NCBI GenBank assembly: GCA_045593785.1
Contig: JAZNXH010000185.1
Coordinates: 39,532-103,531, forward strand
DNA: 64,000 bases
Origin: SZUA-448 sp045593785
GTDB taxonomy: Bacteria; Bacillota; Clostridia; Lachnospirales; Lachnospiraceae
Direction of reading: 5' to 3'
The notes under the pieces were generated by a model. That model saw nothing but the letters and a program-made list of their open reading frames with translations. It made no database searches and was not told where the DNA came from. Position numbers and translations under genes: made by a program. Positions 19,419 through 27,915 of the stretch are shown piece by piece. Position 1 is the stretch's first letter, and each line of letters opens with the position of its first letter.

Positions 19419-20780
19419 ATGAAAGAAAAATTAGTAATTTCACTATTATGCGATATTGTTCTTGTATTTGTTTTTTTTAATTGTGATACAGGGGTTTCCG
19501 GCAGGCAGACGGCTATACCGACAGTCGATAATATTGGAGAAGCAAGATTTGTATTAACACAAACAGAAGATAATATGTATCAATGGTCCGAAGTGACGAA
19601 TGAGAATTCAGCATCTCAATCGAATGCTTCTTTACCATTATATTCGTTATCTGCATGCATGATTGAAGCTGACACCGGACGTATATTGTTTGGGAAGGAT
19701 GAAATTCAGGAACGTGCAATGGCAAGTACAACTAAGATACTGACTTGTCTGATAGCGCTGGAGAATTGCTCATTGGATGAGATTGTGACAGTATCAGAAT
19801 ATGCAGCATCAATGCCGGATGTCCAATTGAATGCAAAAGCCGGAGAACAATTTCGTCTATATGATTTGCTGTTATCATTAATGCTGGAAAGTCATAACGA
19901 CACAGCAGTAGCAATTGCTGAGCATGTTGGTGGTACAGTAGATGAATTCTGTAGGATTATGACAGATCGAGCGAATGAGCTTGGGTGCAATCATTCTACA
20001 TTCTTAACACCAAATGGTTTGGATAAAGAAAGAACCACAGAAAACGGGACAGAAAAACACGCTACAACAGCATATGAACTGGCAGTAATTATGCGTGAGT
20101 GTATTAAAAACGAACAATTTGTTTCCATCTGCAGAACACAAAATGCAATGATATCTAATGTCAAACATACTGCAAATTATCAGCTGACGAACCATAATGC
20201 ATTATTGAATATGATGGAAGGCGTAATTGCAGGAAAAACCGGTTTTACTTGTGATGCCGGATATTGCTATGTCGGAGCTGTTGAACATAATGATTCAGTT
20301 TTTATCTGTGCGTTACTGGGGTGTGGCTGGCCAAATCATAAGAATTATAAATGGTATGATATGAACGTATTGATGGATTATGCAAAGTCAGAGTTTTTTT
20401 CGGTTGAAATATCGAACGATATTATCAAAAATAAAATACCGTCAATGATTCCGGTGACTGATGGAATAAAAAATATGGTACCATGTCATACAATCAATAT
20501 CGGAATAGAAAACGCTGAATCCGAACGATTACTCATGCGAAGCGGTGAACAAATTGTAGTTACATATAGTGTACCTTCAGCGGTTACCGCCCCGGTATAT
20601 CAAGGAGAGAAGATTGGTGAAATCAGTTATATAATAAACGGTCAAACTATCAAATGTGAAAGTTTGACCGCATTAGAAACAATAGAAAAACAAACATGGA
20701 AGCATTATTTTATGTTATTGCTTCAAGACTATATATTGTCTGTTTCGTCTGTGAAGTCCTCAGAAAAGTGTGCATCATAA
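19419..20780 (+). CDS. D-alanyl-D-alanine carboxypeptidase (S11 family), second copy
   Basis: Secreted S11 peptidase with an N-terminal signal or anchor (residues ~5-22). Catalytic motifs: STTK (S103-K106), SHN (S158-N160) and KTG (K273-G275). A beta-rich C-terminal part and a hydrophobic stretch near the end (HYFMLLLQDYIL) follow. Compared with the 15838 copy it has a longer N-terminal linker and SHN in place of SAN. Its last 52 bases overlap the convergent zinc-ribbon gene. No strong ribosome site is visible. Confidence 0.9.
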   Translation: MKEKLVISLLCDIVLVFVFFNCDTGVSGRQTAIPTVDNIGEARFVLTQTEDNMYQWSEVTNENSASQSNASLPLYSLSACMIEADTGRILFGKDEIQERAMASTTKILTCLIALENCSLDEIVTVSEYAASMPDVQLNAKAGEQFRLYDLLLSLMLESHNDTAVAIAEHVGGTVDEFCRIMTDRANELGCNHSTFLTPNGLDKERTTENGTEKHATTAYELAVIMRECIKNEQFVSICRTQNAMISNVKHTANYQLTNHNALLNMMEGVIAGKTGFTCDAGYCYVGAVEHNDSVFICALLGCGWPNHKNYKWYDMNVLMDYAKSEFFSVEISNDIIKNKIPSMIPVTDGIKNMVPCHTINIGIENAESERLLMRSGEQIVVTYSVPSAVTAPVYQGEKIGEISYIINGQTIKCESLTALETIEKQTWKHYFMLLLQDYILSVSSVKSSEKCAS

Positions 20781-21673
20781 AATGTATCAACGATATAATC
20801 AAGATATGCTTCATTCATCTCACCGAATTGATCACTAATCCGTTTTTTCATTACCTGATTCAACATGAGATACAACTGTTCCTCCGGAATTCCGGGAGCA
20901 TTAACACGAATTTTACTAAACAAATCACGGACTGTTTCTTCTGTGAAAACGGATTCCATCCATTCATTCAGATTAGCAGTTAATTTTTCTTCTTCCGCCA
21001 CCTGACTTTTTACTGTCTGATAAGATTTGTATGTTGTATATAGTACAACAGGAATTCCGACGCAGAAAATAGCAATTGCGATAATAATCATAATCTGATT
21101 CATCAAATTAATGATTCCCAACAGCTCAAGTGCAAGAAAAACAATACCTGCGACACCAAACACAGAGAAAACTACAAGTGTAGAAAATAAATCGCTGCGT
21201 TTTTCAGCCATACTTACATAGGGACCAACTGCTTTTTCACAAGCACATTGATCTGTGTCATCAGATTCACGTGATTCTACCTCTGTATCGTTGTCAGTTT
21301 CATCGATTGAGTCAGTTTCATCCGAAGTGATTTCACTTGCACCGTGATAACCGTCCTGATTACGTGAGAGTGCATTGGATGTTTCAACCGAATAAAATGC
21401 TGAAAAATGTTTTTTTGCTTTAGCAACATCTTTCTTTAAGACAGATATGATATAATTTCCTGTTTTTTTATCGTATCTGACTTTTGCATTAATCTTAGAA
21501 TACTGCAGATACTCTGTAAATTTCTGAGCAAGTTTTCCTTCACTGAAATTAATTAAATCCTGATAATCTGCCTGATTTGCATCTTCGAGAGAAGCAACAA
21601 GTTCAACCTTACACTCAGGACAAGTGACGATTCCCTCTTTATATTCTTCTTTACATACCGGACACCAAGGCAT
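20729..21673 (-). CDS. Zinc-ribbon membrane protein, DUF2007-like region
   Basis: A 314 aa protein beginning with a zinc ribbon (WCPVC, then CPEC). A ~70-residue segment (LINFSEGKLAQKFTEYLQ) resembles DUF2007-type signal-transducing domains. An acidic low-complexity stretch (SDETDSIDETDNDTEVES) and two membrane helices (about 175-220) come next, then a helical tail. Function unknown. The ATG at 21673 follows GGAGG at 6 bases; an in-frame TTG upstream is ignored. It is the only - strand gene in the left half, with its own consensus promoter. Confidence 0.75.
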   Translation of the reverse strand: MPWCPVCKEEYKEGIVTCPECKVELVASLEDANQADYQDLINFSEGKLAQKFTEYLQYSKINAKVRYDKKTGNYIISVLKKDVAKAKKHFSAFYSVETSNALSRNQDGYHGASEITSDETDSIDETDNDTEVESRESDDTDQCACEKAVGPYVSMAEKRSDLFSTLVVFSVFGVAGIVFLALELLGIINLMNQIMIIIAIAIFCVGIPVVLYTTYKSYQTVKSQVAEEEKLTANLNEWMESVFTEETVRDLFSKIRVNAPGIPEEQLYLMLNQVMKKRISDQFGEMNEAYLDYIVDTFYDAHFSEDFTDETDNI

Positions 21674-21718
21674 GTCTTCCTCCAATCCGCATTTACATGC
21701 TATATATAGTTCTTAATA

Positions 21719-21747
21719 ATTATATATGATGGTGAATCAATTTACAA
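21719..21747 (-). promoter_or_regulatory. Promoter of the zinc-ribbon gene
   Basis: On the - strand TTGTAA, a 17-base spacer and a perfect TATAAT, 46 bases upstream of the ATG. Part of a divergent pair with the + strand promoter at 21770-21798. Confidence 0.75.
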
Positions 21748-21769
21748 TAAAATAATCTACCCTTTGTCA

Positions 21770-21798
21770 TTTACTTTTACGTGATTTTTATATATAAT
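21770..21798 (+). promoter_or_regulatory. Promoter of the tail-anchored protein gene
   Basis: TTTACT, a 17-base spacer and a perfect TATAAT, 65 bases upstream of the ATG at 21863. It lies back to back with the - strand promoter, 22 bases from it. Confidence 0.65.
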
Positions 21799-21862
21799 GT
21801 TTCATAGGATTTTATAGAAATATGTTAGATAAAAATATTATAAATGTTTTGGGGAATAGAAC

Positions 21863-22822
21863 ATGAAACTTTGGAAACAACACACGCATCGGGGAAGAAA
21901 ATTTTATCGTATGAATCATGGTAAGATGTCAAAAGACTCATTTTTTCTGACTTATTATCGTATTCTTCACACAGCATATCTGAAACAGCAGGAGTATTGT
22001 ATTCCTGTTATTAAAGATATGTTTCAGGAAGCACTCGGTCATGAACCGAATGCTTGGTCTCTCTACTATATGATGGATACTGAATCCTGCTTTTCAGATG
22101 ATTCAGTAATTCACAATATTCATCATAACAGTAGATTTACTAATATGGATATGCTTCAGACATTGTTGGTAGAGATTGGATTTGATGTTTATTTGCTACA
22201 GTGTTTTGAAAAGAATAAAAAACTGTCAAGAAAGTCCTTCTACAGATGGTTGCCAATGAAGAATAGTCATAAGCTTAAGAAGTTGGTAAAACGATTCTGG
22301 AAAGAACGTTTACCAAAAGAAAAACTGTTTCAGCAATTGTTTTTACAGTTACAACCCTTTGCGTTTGAAATCAGAACAGTTTATAAAAAGCTGTTAATTG
22401 AAAATGATGTATTGTTTACCATGACTCCGCAAAGAGCAGTGGTATTAACTGAGATAGAGTCGTTGTTGAAGCTTGATGATGAACAACCGGAAAACATTTC
22501 AGAACCGACAGCCTCCGAGTCAACATCGGTAACATTATGTGATGATGTGCCGGATGCAAAACCGCTTCCGATGCCGGAACCTGTACCAATACCAATTGTT
22601 GAGAAAATTGTTACAACACCGGTAATTGAGCCAATCCGACCGAGTGAACACTGTAAAAAAACAATTAAAGTGTCACGTTCTTCAACCATACCGGATTGTC
22701 GTGGCTTTTCCGAAAAGAAAACAATGTCAAAAAATAAAGCTGTTACTTGTGCTGTTTGTTTTGCAGCTGCGGGAGCACTATTACTTCCATTGGTTGCATA
22801 TTCTGTCATTAAGCATAAGTAA
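21863..22822 (+). CDS. Unrecognised tail-anchored protein
   Basis: I do not recognise this 319 aa protein. Residues 1-210 are basic, aromatic-rich and probably helical (WKQHTHRGRKFYRMNHGK at the start; KLKKLVKRFWKERLPKEKLF near 135). Residues ~215-250 are acidic and Pro-rich (PLPMPEPVPIPIVEKI). The C-terminus ends in one hydrophobic helix (about 296-313) followed by KHK, the pattern of a tail-anchored membrane protein with its bulk in the cytoplasm. GGGG precedes the start. It has its own promoter and the radical SAM gene follows after 18 bases. Function unknown. Confidence 0.75.
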   Translation: MKLWKQHTHRGRKFYRMNHGKMSKDSFFLTYYRILHTAYLKQQEYCIPVIKDMFQEALGHEPNAWSLYYMMDTESCFSDDSVIHNIHHNSRFTNMDMLQTLLVEIGFDVYLLQCFEKNKKLSRKSFYRWLPMKNSHKLKKLVKRFWKERLPKEKLFQQLFLQLQPFAFEIRTVYKKLLIENDVLFTMTPQRAVVLTEIESLLKLDDEQPENISEPTASESTSVTLCDDVPDAKPLPMPEPVPIPIVEKIVTTPVIEPIRPSEHCKKTIKVSRSSTIPDCRGFSEKKTMSKNKAVTCAVCFAAAGALLLPLVAYSVIKHK

Positions 22823-22840
22823 TAATATAAGGAAATTATC

Positions 22841-24724
22841 ATGAAGAATATGGTGAATGATGAAATATTGATGATGGTTGATAAACCGGCCAGATATATT
22901 GGAAAAGAAGTGAATTCCATTGTAAAAGCAAAAGAAAATGTTGATATTCGTTTTTGCATGTGCTTCCCGGATGTATATGAAGTTGGAATGTCACATCTTG
23001 GAATTCAGATATTATACGACATGTTTAATCGGAGAGAAGATACCTGGTGTGAGAGGGTATATTCTCCATGGCCGGATATGGACAAGCTGATGCGTGAGAA
23101 GCAAATCCCGTTATTTGCATTAGAGTCACAGGATCCTGTAAAAGAATTTGATTTTCTTGGTATTACACTGCAGTACGAAATGTGCTATACCAATATTCTG
23201 CAGATTCTTGATCTTGCAGGGATACCACTCCATAGTACAGATCGTGATGCATTTTGTCCAATTATAATCGGTGGTGGTCCTTGTGCCTATAATCCGGAAC
23301 CGATTGCAGACTTTTTTGATCTGTTTTACATTGGGGAAGGTGAAACCGTTTATAACCAGTTGTTAGATATTTATAAAGAAAATAAATCAAATGGCGGATC
23401 CAGGGAGCGTTTTCTGGAGCTTGCTGCTGGTGTGGAAGGTATTTATGTTCCTTCCTTTTATGATGTCAATTACAATGATGACGGAACGATTTCTTCGTTT
23501 GTTCCAAACCGTAATTGCGCTCCTGCTACGATAAAAAAACAGACCGAGTACGACCTGGATCACACTTATTATCCTGAAAAGCCGCTAATTCCGTATATTC
23601 GTGCGGTACAGGATCGAGTTGTTCTTGAGATACAGCGTGGTTGTATCCGCGGATGTCGTTTTTGTCAGGCCGGTATGATTTATCGTCCGCTCAGAGAGCG
23701 CAGTATTGATTATCTAAAAGAACTTGCTAAAAAGATGATTACTTCCAGCGGCTATGATGAGATATCGTTAAGTTCTCTTAGTTCCAGTGATTATTCCTGC
23801 CTTCATGAGCTTGTATATTTTCTGATTGAGGAATTTGGCTCAAAGGGAGTAAATATTTCGTTGCCGTCCCTTCGCATTGATGCATTTGCGCTCGATGTTA
23901 TGAGTAAAGTACAAGATATCCGAAAGAGTAGTCTTACTTTCGCACCGGAAGCAGGTACACAACGTCTTCGTGATGCGATAAATAAAGGCCTTTCTGAAGA
24001 AAGCATTCTGAAAGGCGCTACTGATGCATTTATGCTTGGTTGGAATAAGGTAAAACTGTATTTTATGATGGGACTTCCTACCGAGACGGAAGAAGATGTT
24101 AAAGGGATTGCAGAATTATCTGACCGAATTGCACGAACCTATTATGATACAGTTCCCAAAGAGAAACGGAGTGGTAAGGCAGAAATCACTACAAGTACGT
24201 CATTCTTTGTACCGAAGCCGTTTACACCGTTTCAATGGAGCCCGATGGCTTCAAAAGAGGAATTTCTCGAGAAACAGAATTTGCTTCATACAACGATAAA
24301 ACAACAGCTGAATGCCAAGAGTATCCGCTACAATTGGCATGATCCGGAGATGACAGTGATTGAAGGACTTTTGGCACGTGGTGACCGTAAGTTATGTGCT
24401 GTTGTTGAAGAAGTGTACCAAAAGGGAAAAACAATTTTCGAAGCTTGGTCTGAGTATTTCCATTATGACAATTGGGAATGTGCGATGAAAACCTGCGGAT
24501 TGTCTATGAGATTTTATACACTTCGCGAACGTGGTAAAGATGAGATTCTTCCTTGGGATTATATTGATATTGGTGTCACGAAAAAATTCCTGCGTAATGA
24601 GTATGAAAAAGGTCTACAGTCCATTGTGACACCGAACTGTAGACAAGCATGTGCCGGCTGTGGTGCCGCAGATTTGTCAAAAGGTAAATGCCCGGCCCGC
24701 ATATTACAGGAAGGAAACGACTGA
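22841..24724 (+). CDS. B12-binding domain radical SAM protein (TIGR03960 type)
   Basis: A 627 aa enzyme with an N-terminal cobalamin-binding-like domain (FPDVYEVGMSHLGIQILYD) and a radical SAM core with C268-x3-C272-x2-C275 (GCIRGCRFCQAG). A C-terminal Cys-rich tail (CRQACAGCGAADLSKGKC) may hold another cluster. The next gene is the TIGR03936/DUF2344 partner; in many bacteria the two are fused or adjacent and next to RNase E/G and rplU, exactly as here. The substrate is not established; the context suggests RNA or ribosome modification (inference). Confidence 0.9.
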   Translation: MKNMVNDEILMMVDKPARYIGKEVNSIVKAKENVDIRFCMCFPDVYEVGMSHLGIQILYDMFNRREDTWCERVYSPWPDMDKLMREKQIPLFALESQDPVKEFDFLGITLQYEMCYTNILQILDLAGIPLHSTDRDAFCPIIIGGGPCAYNPEPIADFFDLFYIGEGETVYNQLLDIYKENKSNGGSRERFLELAAGVEGIYVPSFYDVNYNDDGTISSFVPNRNCAPATIKKQTEYDLDHTYYPEKPLIPYIRAVQDRVVLEIQRGCIRGCRFCQAGMIYRPLRERSIDYLKELAKKMITSSGYDEISLSSLSSSDYSCLHELVYFLIEEFGSKGVNISLPSLRIDAFALDVMSKVQDIRKSSLTFAPEAGTQRLRDAINKGLSEESILKGATDAFMLGWNKVKLYFMMGLPTETEEDVKGIAELSDRIARTYYDTVPKEKRSGKAEITTSTSFFVPKPFTPFQWSPMASKEEFLEKQNLLHTTIKQQLNAKSIRYNWHDPEMTVIEGLLARGDRKLCAVVEEVYQKGKTIFEAWSEYFHYDNWECAMKTCGLSMRFYTLRERGKDEILPWDYIDIGVTKKFLRNEYEKGLQSIVTPNCRQACAGCGAADLSKGKCPARILQEGND

Positions 24725-24759
24725 TTGGTCGGCTGATATTATTTGAAAGGCAATCAATT

Positions 24760-25548
24760 ATGTTAATCAGAATTAAGTTTTCAAAATTAGGTTCATTAAA
24801 GTTCATCGGTCATTTGGATGTTATGCGATATTTCCAGAAAGTATTAAGTCGTTCCGGACTTCCGATAAAGTATACGCAGGGATTTCATCCACATCAGATT
24901 ATGAGCTTTGCATCCCCGCTTGGAGTCGGACTTACCTCTGACGGTGAGTATATGGATTTTGAACTTGAAGAAGAAAGAAGCGATGAAGAGATTAATGCTG
25001 CACTTCAGACTGCACTTACAGATGGCTTCAAAATATCAAAGGTAACGATATTGAATCCACGAATTATGAATGTAAAAAAAGTTTCTGCAATGGCATTAGT
25101 TGATTCCGCAGATTACTATTTATATCAGAAGAATACTGTAGGTGTCAGAAATGAGGAAACCACTGCGTTTGAAACTGCATTTTCGAAGCTGGTATCAGCC
25201 ACGGAACTTGTTATTACTAAGAAGACCAAGACCAGTGAAAAAGAGATCGACATTAAACCCTATCTATATGATTATGCATTTTCGTTCGATGCGTTTCTCA
25301 GCAATCGAATGTTAGATGCAGCATATAAGAATGCACTCAATTGCAGTATTCCTGATGATGAGGGAATTAAATTGTATCTTCATTTGTCTGCAGGCAGTGC
25401 TATGAATCTGAGGCCGGAAACCATTTTGGAAGAAATCCTTGCCGGATATTCTTCACAATTGACCTTGAACGACTTTGGTATACATCGGCTCGAAATGTAT
25501 CACAGTGATGAGAAAGGCGCACGGATTCCGTTATGGGATATAAGATAA
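24760..25548 (+). CDS. Radical-SAM-associated protein (TIGR03936, DUF2344)
   Basis: A 262 aa partner of the preceding radical SAM protein, recognised by the N-terminal RIKFSKLGSLKFIGHLDVMR and SGLPIKYTQGFHPHQIMSFA blocks typical of DUF2344. No catalytic residues are known to me. The start at 24760 follows GAAAGG; the longer frame from 24688 overlaps the radical SAM gene and has no ribosome site. The 3' end overlaps rng by 16 bases, indicating coupling. Confidence 0.9.
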   Translation: MLIRIKFSKLGSLKFIGHLDVMRYFQKVLSRSGLPIKYTQGFHPHQIMSFASPLGVGLTSDGEYMDFELEEERSDEEINAALQTALTDGFKISKVTILNPRIMNVKKVSAMALVDSADYYLYQKNTVGVRNEETTAFETAFSKLVSATELVITKKTKTSEKEIDIKPYLYDYAFSFDAFLSNRMLDAAYKNALNCSIPDDEGIKLYLHLSAGSAMNLRPETILEEILAGYSSQLTLNDFGIHRLEMYHSDEKGARIPLWDIR

Positions 25549-26744
25549 TCATTACAAAGTATAAAAACAGCATATTAAGTTGTATGACAGACGGTAAACG
25601 AATATTGCAACTTAATCTTGATCCTATGGCCGGACAGCACATCTTTGGTAATGTTTATGTTGGCAAAGTAAAAAACATTGTAAAGAATATAAAGGCTGCT
25701 TTTGTTGAAATCGCTGACGGAACGATGTGTTATTTGTCATTGGATAAATACCAGACACCGGTTTTTATAAAACATGGTAACTCAGATGAAATCCGTGTGG
25801 GTGATGAACTCCTGGTTCAGGTCTCAAGAGATGGTCTCAAGACAAAGGCACCTACAGTAACTACCGGTATCAATCTGACCGGCAGATATCTTGTTTTGAC
25901 CGGACAGGATACGACTGCCGCTGTATCAAAGAAAATCGAAGATAATGCGAAACGAAAAAGACTGAAAAAACTGGCAGAGTCAATTTGTACCGAGCAATAT
26001 GGTGTGATTTTACGTACAAATGCTGCTGAGACAGAAGAAGATGTTCTTCGAAAAGAAGCAGAAACACTTGCTTGTGTTTATCATGAGATTCTTCACAAAG
26101 GAAGCTATAGTGCCTGTTTTTCTTGTGTTTTTGAAACAATGCCGGCATTCCTCGGTACGGTTCGTGACAGCTATGAGGGCTTAGTAGAGGAGTTTATTAC
26201 GGATGATAAAGAACTGTATCAGAGACTGCAAAATTATCTTGCGCAGTATCAGAAAGAAGACCTGAGCAAACTAGTATTTCATGATAACGAAACGATTTCT
26301 TTGGATGCAAAGTACAATATCAAAGCCGGCATCGACTCCTGTATCAAGGAAAAAGTCTGGTTGAAGAGCGGTGGAAGTATTATTATTCAGCCTACGGAAG
26401 CATTGACAGTAATTGATGTTAATACAGAAAAAGCAATCAAAGGCAAATGCAGTATTCAGGAATTGTTCTATAAGGTTAATATGGAAGCTGCAGAAGAAAT
26501 TGCATATCAGCTTCGGCTTCGGAATATTACCGGAATTATTATGATTGATTTCATCGATATGGATGATATGAATCATCGTAAGAGCTTGATGCAAGCATTA
26601 GAAGAGTTCGTGAAACCGGATCCGGTAAAAACCACAGTAGTTGATATGACTGCATTAAACCTGGTTGAAATGACGCGAAAAAAAACCAGAAAGCCGGTAC
26701 TGGAGCAGTTAAAAGACATTGAAAATATGCAAAGTAATGTTTGA
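25533..26744 (+). CDS. rng: Ribonuclease E/G family protein
   Basis: Endoribonuclease for rRNA and mRNA processing. It has an embedded S1 domain near the N-terminus (GNVYVGKVKNIVKNIKAAFVE), and catalytic-domain blocks with the metal-binding Asp residues in VIDVNTEKA and MIDFIDM, then LVEMTRKKTRKP. The protein stops at 403 aa, just after that block; the CPxCxG zinc-link normally found next is absent. The stop codon lies inside the -35 box of the L21 promoter. Confidence 0.9.
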   Translation: MGYKIIITKYKNSILSCMTDGKRILQLNLDPMAGQHIFGNVYVGKVKNIVKNIKAAFVEIADGTMCYLSLDKYQTPVFIKHGNSDEIRVGDELLVQVSRDGLKTKAPTVTTGINLTGRYLVLTGQDTTAAVSKKIEDNAKRKRLKKLAESICTEQYGVILRTNAAETEEDVLRKEAETLACVYHEILHKGSYSACFSCVFETMPAFLGTVRDSYEGLVEEFITDDKELYQRLQNYLAQYQKEDLSKLVFHDNETISLDAKYNIKAGIDSCIKEKVWLKSGGSIIIQPTEALTVIDVNTEKAIKGKCSIQELFYKVNMEAAEEIAYQLRLRNITGIIMIDFIDMDDMNHRKSLMQALEEFVKPDPVKTTVVDMTALNLVEMTRKKTRKPVLEQLKDIENMQSNV

Positions 26745-26769
26745 CAAAGTCTGGAACATATGTTATTAT
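26741..26769 (+). promoter_or_regulatory. Promoter of the rplU-prp-rpmA operon
   Basis: Perfect TTGACA, exactly 17 bases, then TATTAT. The -35 box contains the rng stop codon. Predicted transcription start is near 26776, giving an ~120-base leader. Confidence 0.85.
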
Positions 26770-26775
26770 GTCCTA

Positions 26776-26885
26776 GTGTGCCGCACAATGAGGTTCAAGT
26801 TCTGTCCATTTATTGGTCAGGCACCGTAGTTGGCGAGTAAATCCGTAACATATATCCATATGAGATATGATGCGAGGATAGAGAT
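26776..26885 (+). ncRNA. L21 leader RNA (rplU 5' regulatory element)
   Basis: Untranslated leader directly upstream of rplU with conserved-looking G/C blocks in otherwise AT-rich DNA (GTGCCGCACAATGAGG, GGTCAGGCACCGTAGTTGGCG). Position and composition match the Firmicutes L21 leader family, proposed to mediate autoregulation by L21. GTGCC and GGCAC (26777-26781 and 26820-26824) could form a closing stem. Recognition is by context and appearance; a covariance search is required. Boundaries approximate. Confidence 0.7.
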
Positions 26886-26897
26886 AGGAGGAGCAAT

Positions 26898-27206
26898 ATG
26901 TACGCTATTATTGCAACAGGCGGCAAGCAGTATAAGGTTGCCGAAGGTGATGTGATCAAAGTTGAGAAGCTTGCAGCTGAAGACGGCGCAACCGTTACTT
27001 TTGATCAGGTACTTGTTGTAAGCAATGACGGCATGAAGATCGGTAATCCGACCGTTGAGGGTGCAACCGTAACCGCAAAGGTAATCGAGACCGCAAAAGC
27101 ACGCAAAGTTATTGTTTATAAGTACAAGAGAAAGAGCGGCTACCATAAGAAAAATGGTCACAGACAGTACTTCACCAAAGTACAGATCGAAAAGATCAAC
27201 GCTTAA
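26898..27206 (+). CDS. rplU: 50S ribosomal protein L21
   Basis: 102 aa; MYAIIATGGKQYKVAEGD at the start and a basic KYKRKSGYHKKNGHRQ tail are the L21 hallmarks. Strong AGGAGG ribosome site. First gene of the conserved L21-Prp-L27 operon, downstream of the L21 leader. Confidence 0.98.
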   Translation: MYAIIATGGKQYKVAEGDVIKVEKLAAEDGATVTFDQVLVVSNDGMKIGNPTVEGATVTAKVIETAKARKVIVYKYKRKSGYHKKNGHRQYFTKVQIEKINA

Positions 27207-27220
27207 TTTAAGGTGCTCCT

Positions 27221-27559
27221 ATGATTAACGTAATTGTTTACAAGGATGAAAAAGGTTTGATTGAAGGTTTTTCCCTAAAAGGACATGCCGGTTATGCAAA
27301 ATATGGCAATGACATCGTTTGTTCTGCTGTATCAATGCTGACAATCAACACCTTGAATTCCATCAACGAATTCACATCTGACACATTTACCTATCAAGAG
27401 GACGAACAATCAGGTACCATAGAATTTCATATGATTTCATTCGGACAACAGTCACAGTTATTACTGAAGGCTTTGTTGCTTGGATTGGATTCTGTGCGAA
27501 GTGAGTATGGTAAGAAGTATATTGATTTGAAAGAATCGCAGATTAATAAGGAGGTGTAA
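27221..27559 (+). CDS. prp: Ribosomal-processing cysteine protease Prp
   Basis: A 112 aa cysteine protease that removes the N-terminal extension of L27 in Firmicutes. The catalytic His and Cys lie in GHAGYAKYGNDIVCSAVS (His near residue 22, Cys near 34). Encoded as usual between rplU and rpmA. Substrate match: L27 in the next gene starts with the matching cleavable leader. Confidence 0.95.
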   Translation: MINVIVYKDEKGLIEGFSLKGHAGYAKYGNDIVCSAVSMLTINTLNSINEFTSDTFTYQEDEQSGTIEFHMISFGQQSQLLLKALLLGLDSVRSEYGKKYIDLKESQINKEV

Positions 27560-27562
27560 CTC

Positions 27563-27850
27563 ATGTTTAAGATGAACCTTCAATTTTTCGCTCATAAAAA
27601 GGGTGTAGGCTCCACGAAGAACGGTCGTGATTCCGAGTCTAAGCGTCTTGGCGCAAAGCGTGCTGACGGTCAGAAGGTTGTTGCAGGCAACATCCTTTAC
27701 AGACAGCGTGGTACTAAGATTCATCCGGGCCTTAACGTTGGCCGTGGCGGTGATGACACTCTGTTTGCATTAACAGATGGTGTATTAAGATTTGAGCGTA
27801 TGGGTAAAGATAAGACCAGAGCGTCTGTTTATCCTGTTGAGGCGAAATAA
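27563..27850 (+). CDS. rpmA: 50S ribosomal protein L27
   Basis: 95 aa with an N-terminal extension MFKMNLQFFA in front of HKKGVGSTKNGRD. Prp is expected to cut after the FFA, exposing the flexible L27 tail near the peptidyl-transferase centre. ATG 27563 follows AAGGAGGTG at a good distance; ATG 27572 is a less likely alternative. Confidence 0.98.
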   Translation: MFKMNLQFFAHKKGVGSTKNGRDSESKRLGAKRADGQKVVAGNILYRQRGTKIHPGLNVGRGGDDTLFALTDGVLRFERMGKDKTRASVYPVEAK

Positions 27851-27861
27851 TTATGAACTTT

Positions 27862-27895
27862 CGGAACCCTGGACGATGCTTCAGGGTTCTGTTTG
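27862..27895 (+). terminator. Putative terminator or attenuator after rpmA
   Basis: 8-bp stem GAACCCTG / CAGGGTTC (27864-27871 / 27882-27889) with a 10-base loop, then a modest TGTTTGT tail. The short T tract suggests partial read-through into obgE. Confidence 0.6.
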
Positions 27896-27915
27896 TATAA
27901 GAAACGAGGAAAATC

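Noticed and set aside
22381..22959. Long - strand frame (192 codons) opposite the tail-anchored protein and radical SAM genes
   Set aside because: Spans two + strand genes and their junction; composition mirrors the Pro/Glu linker; no promoter or ribosome site seen.
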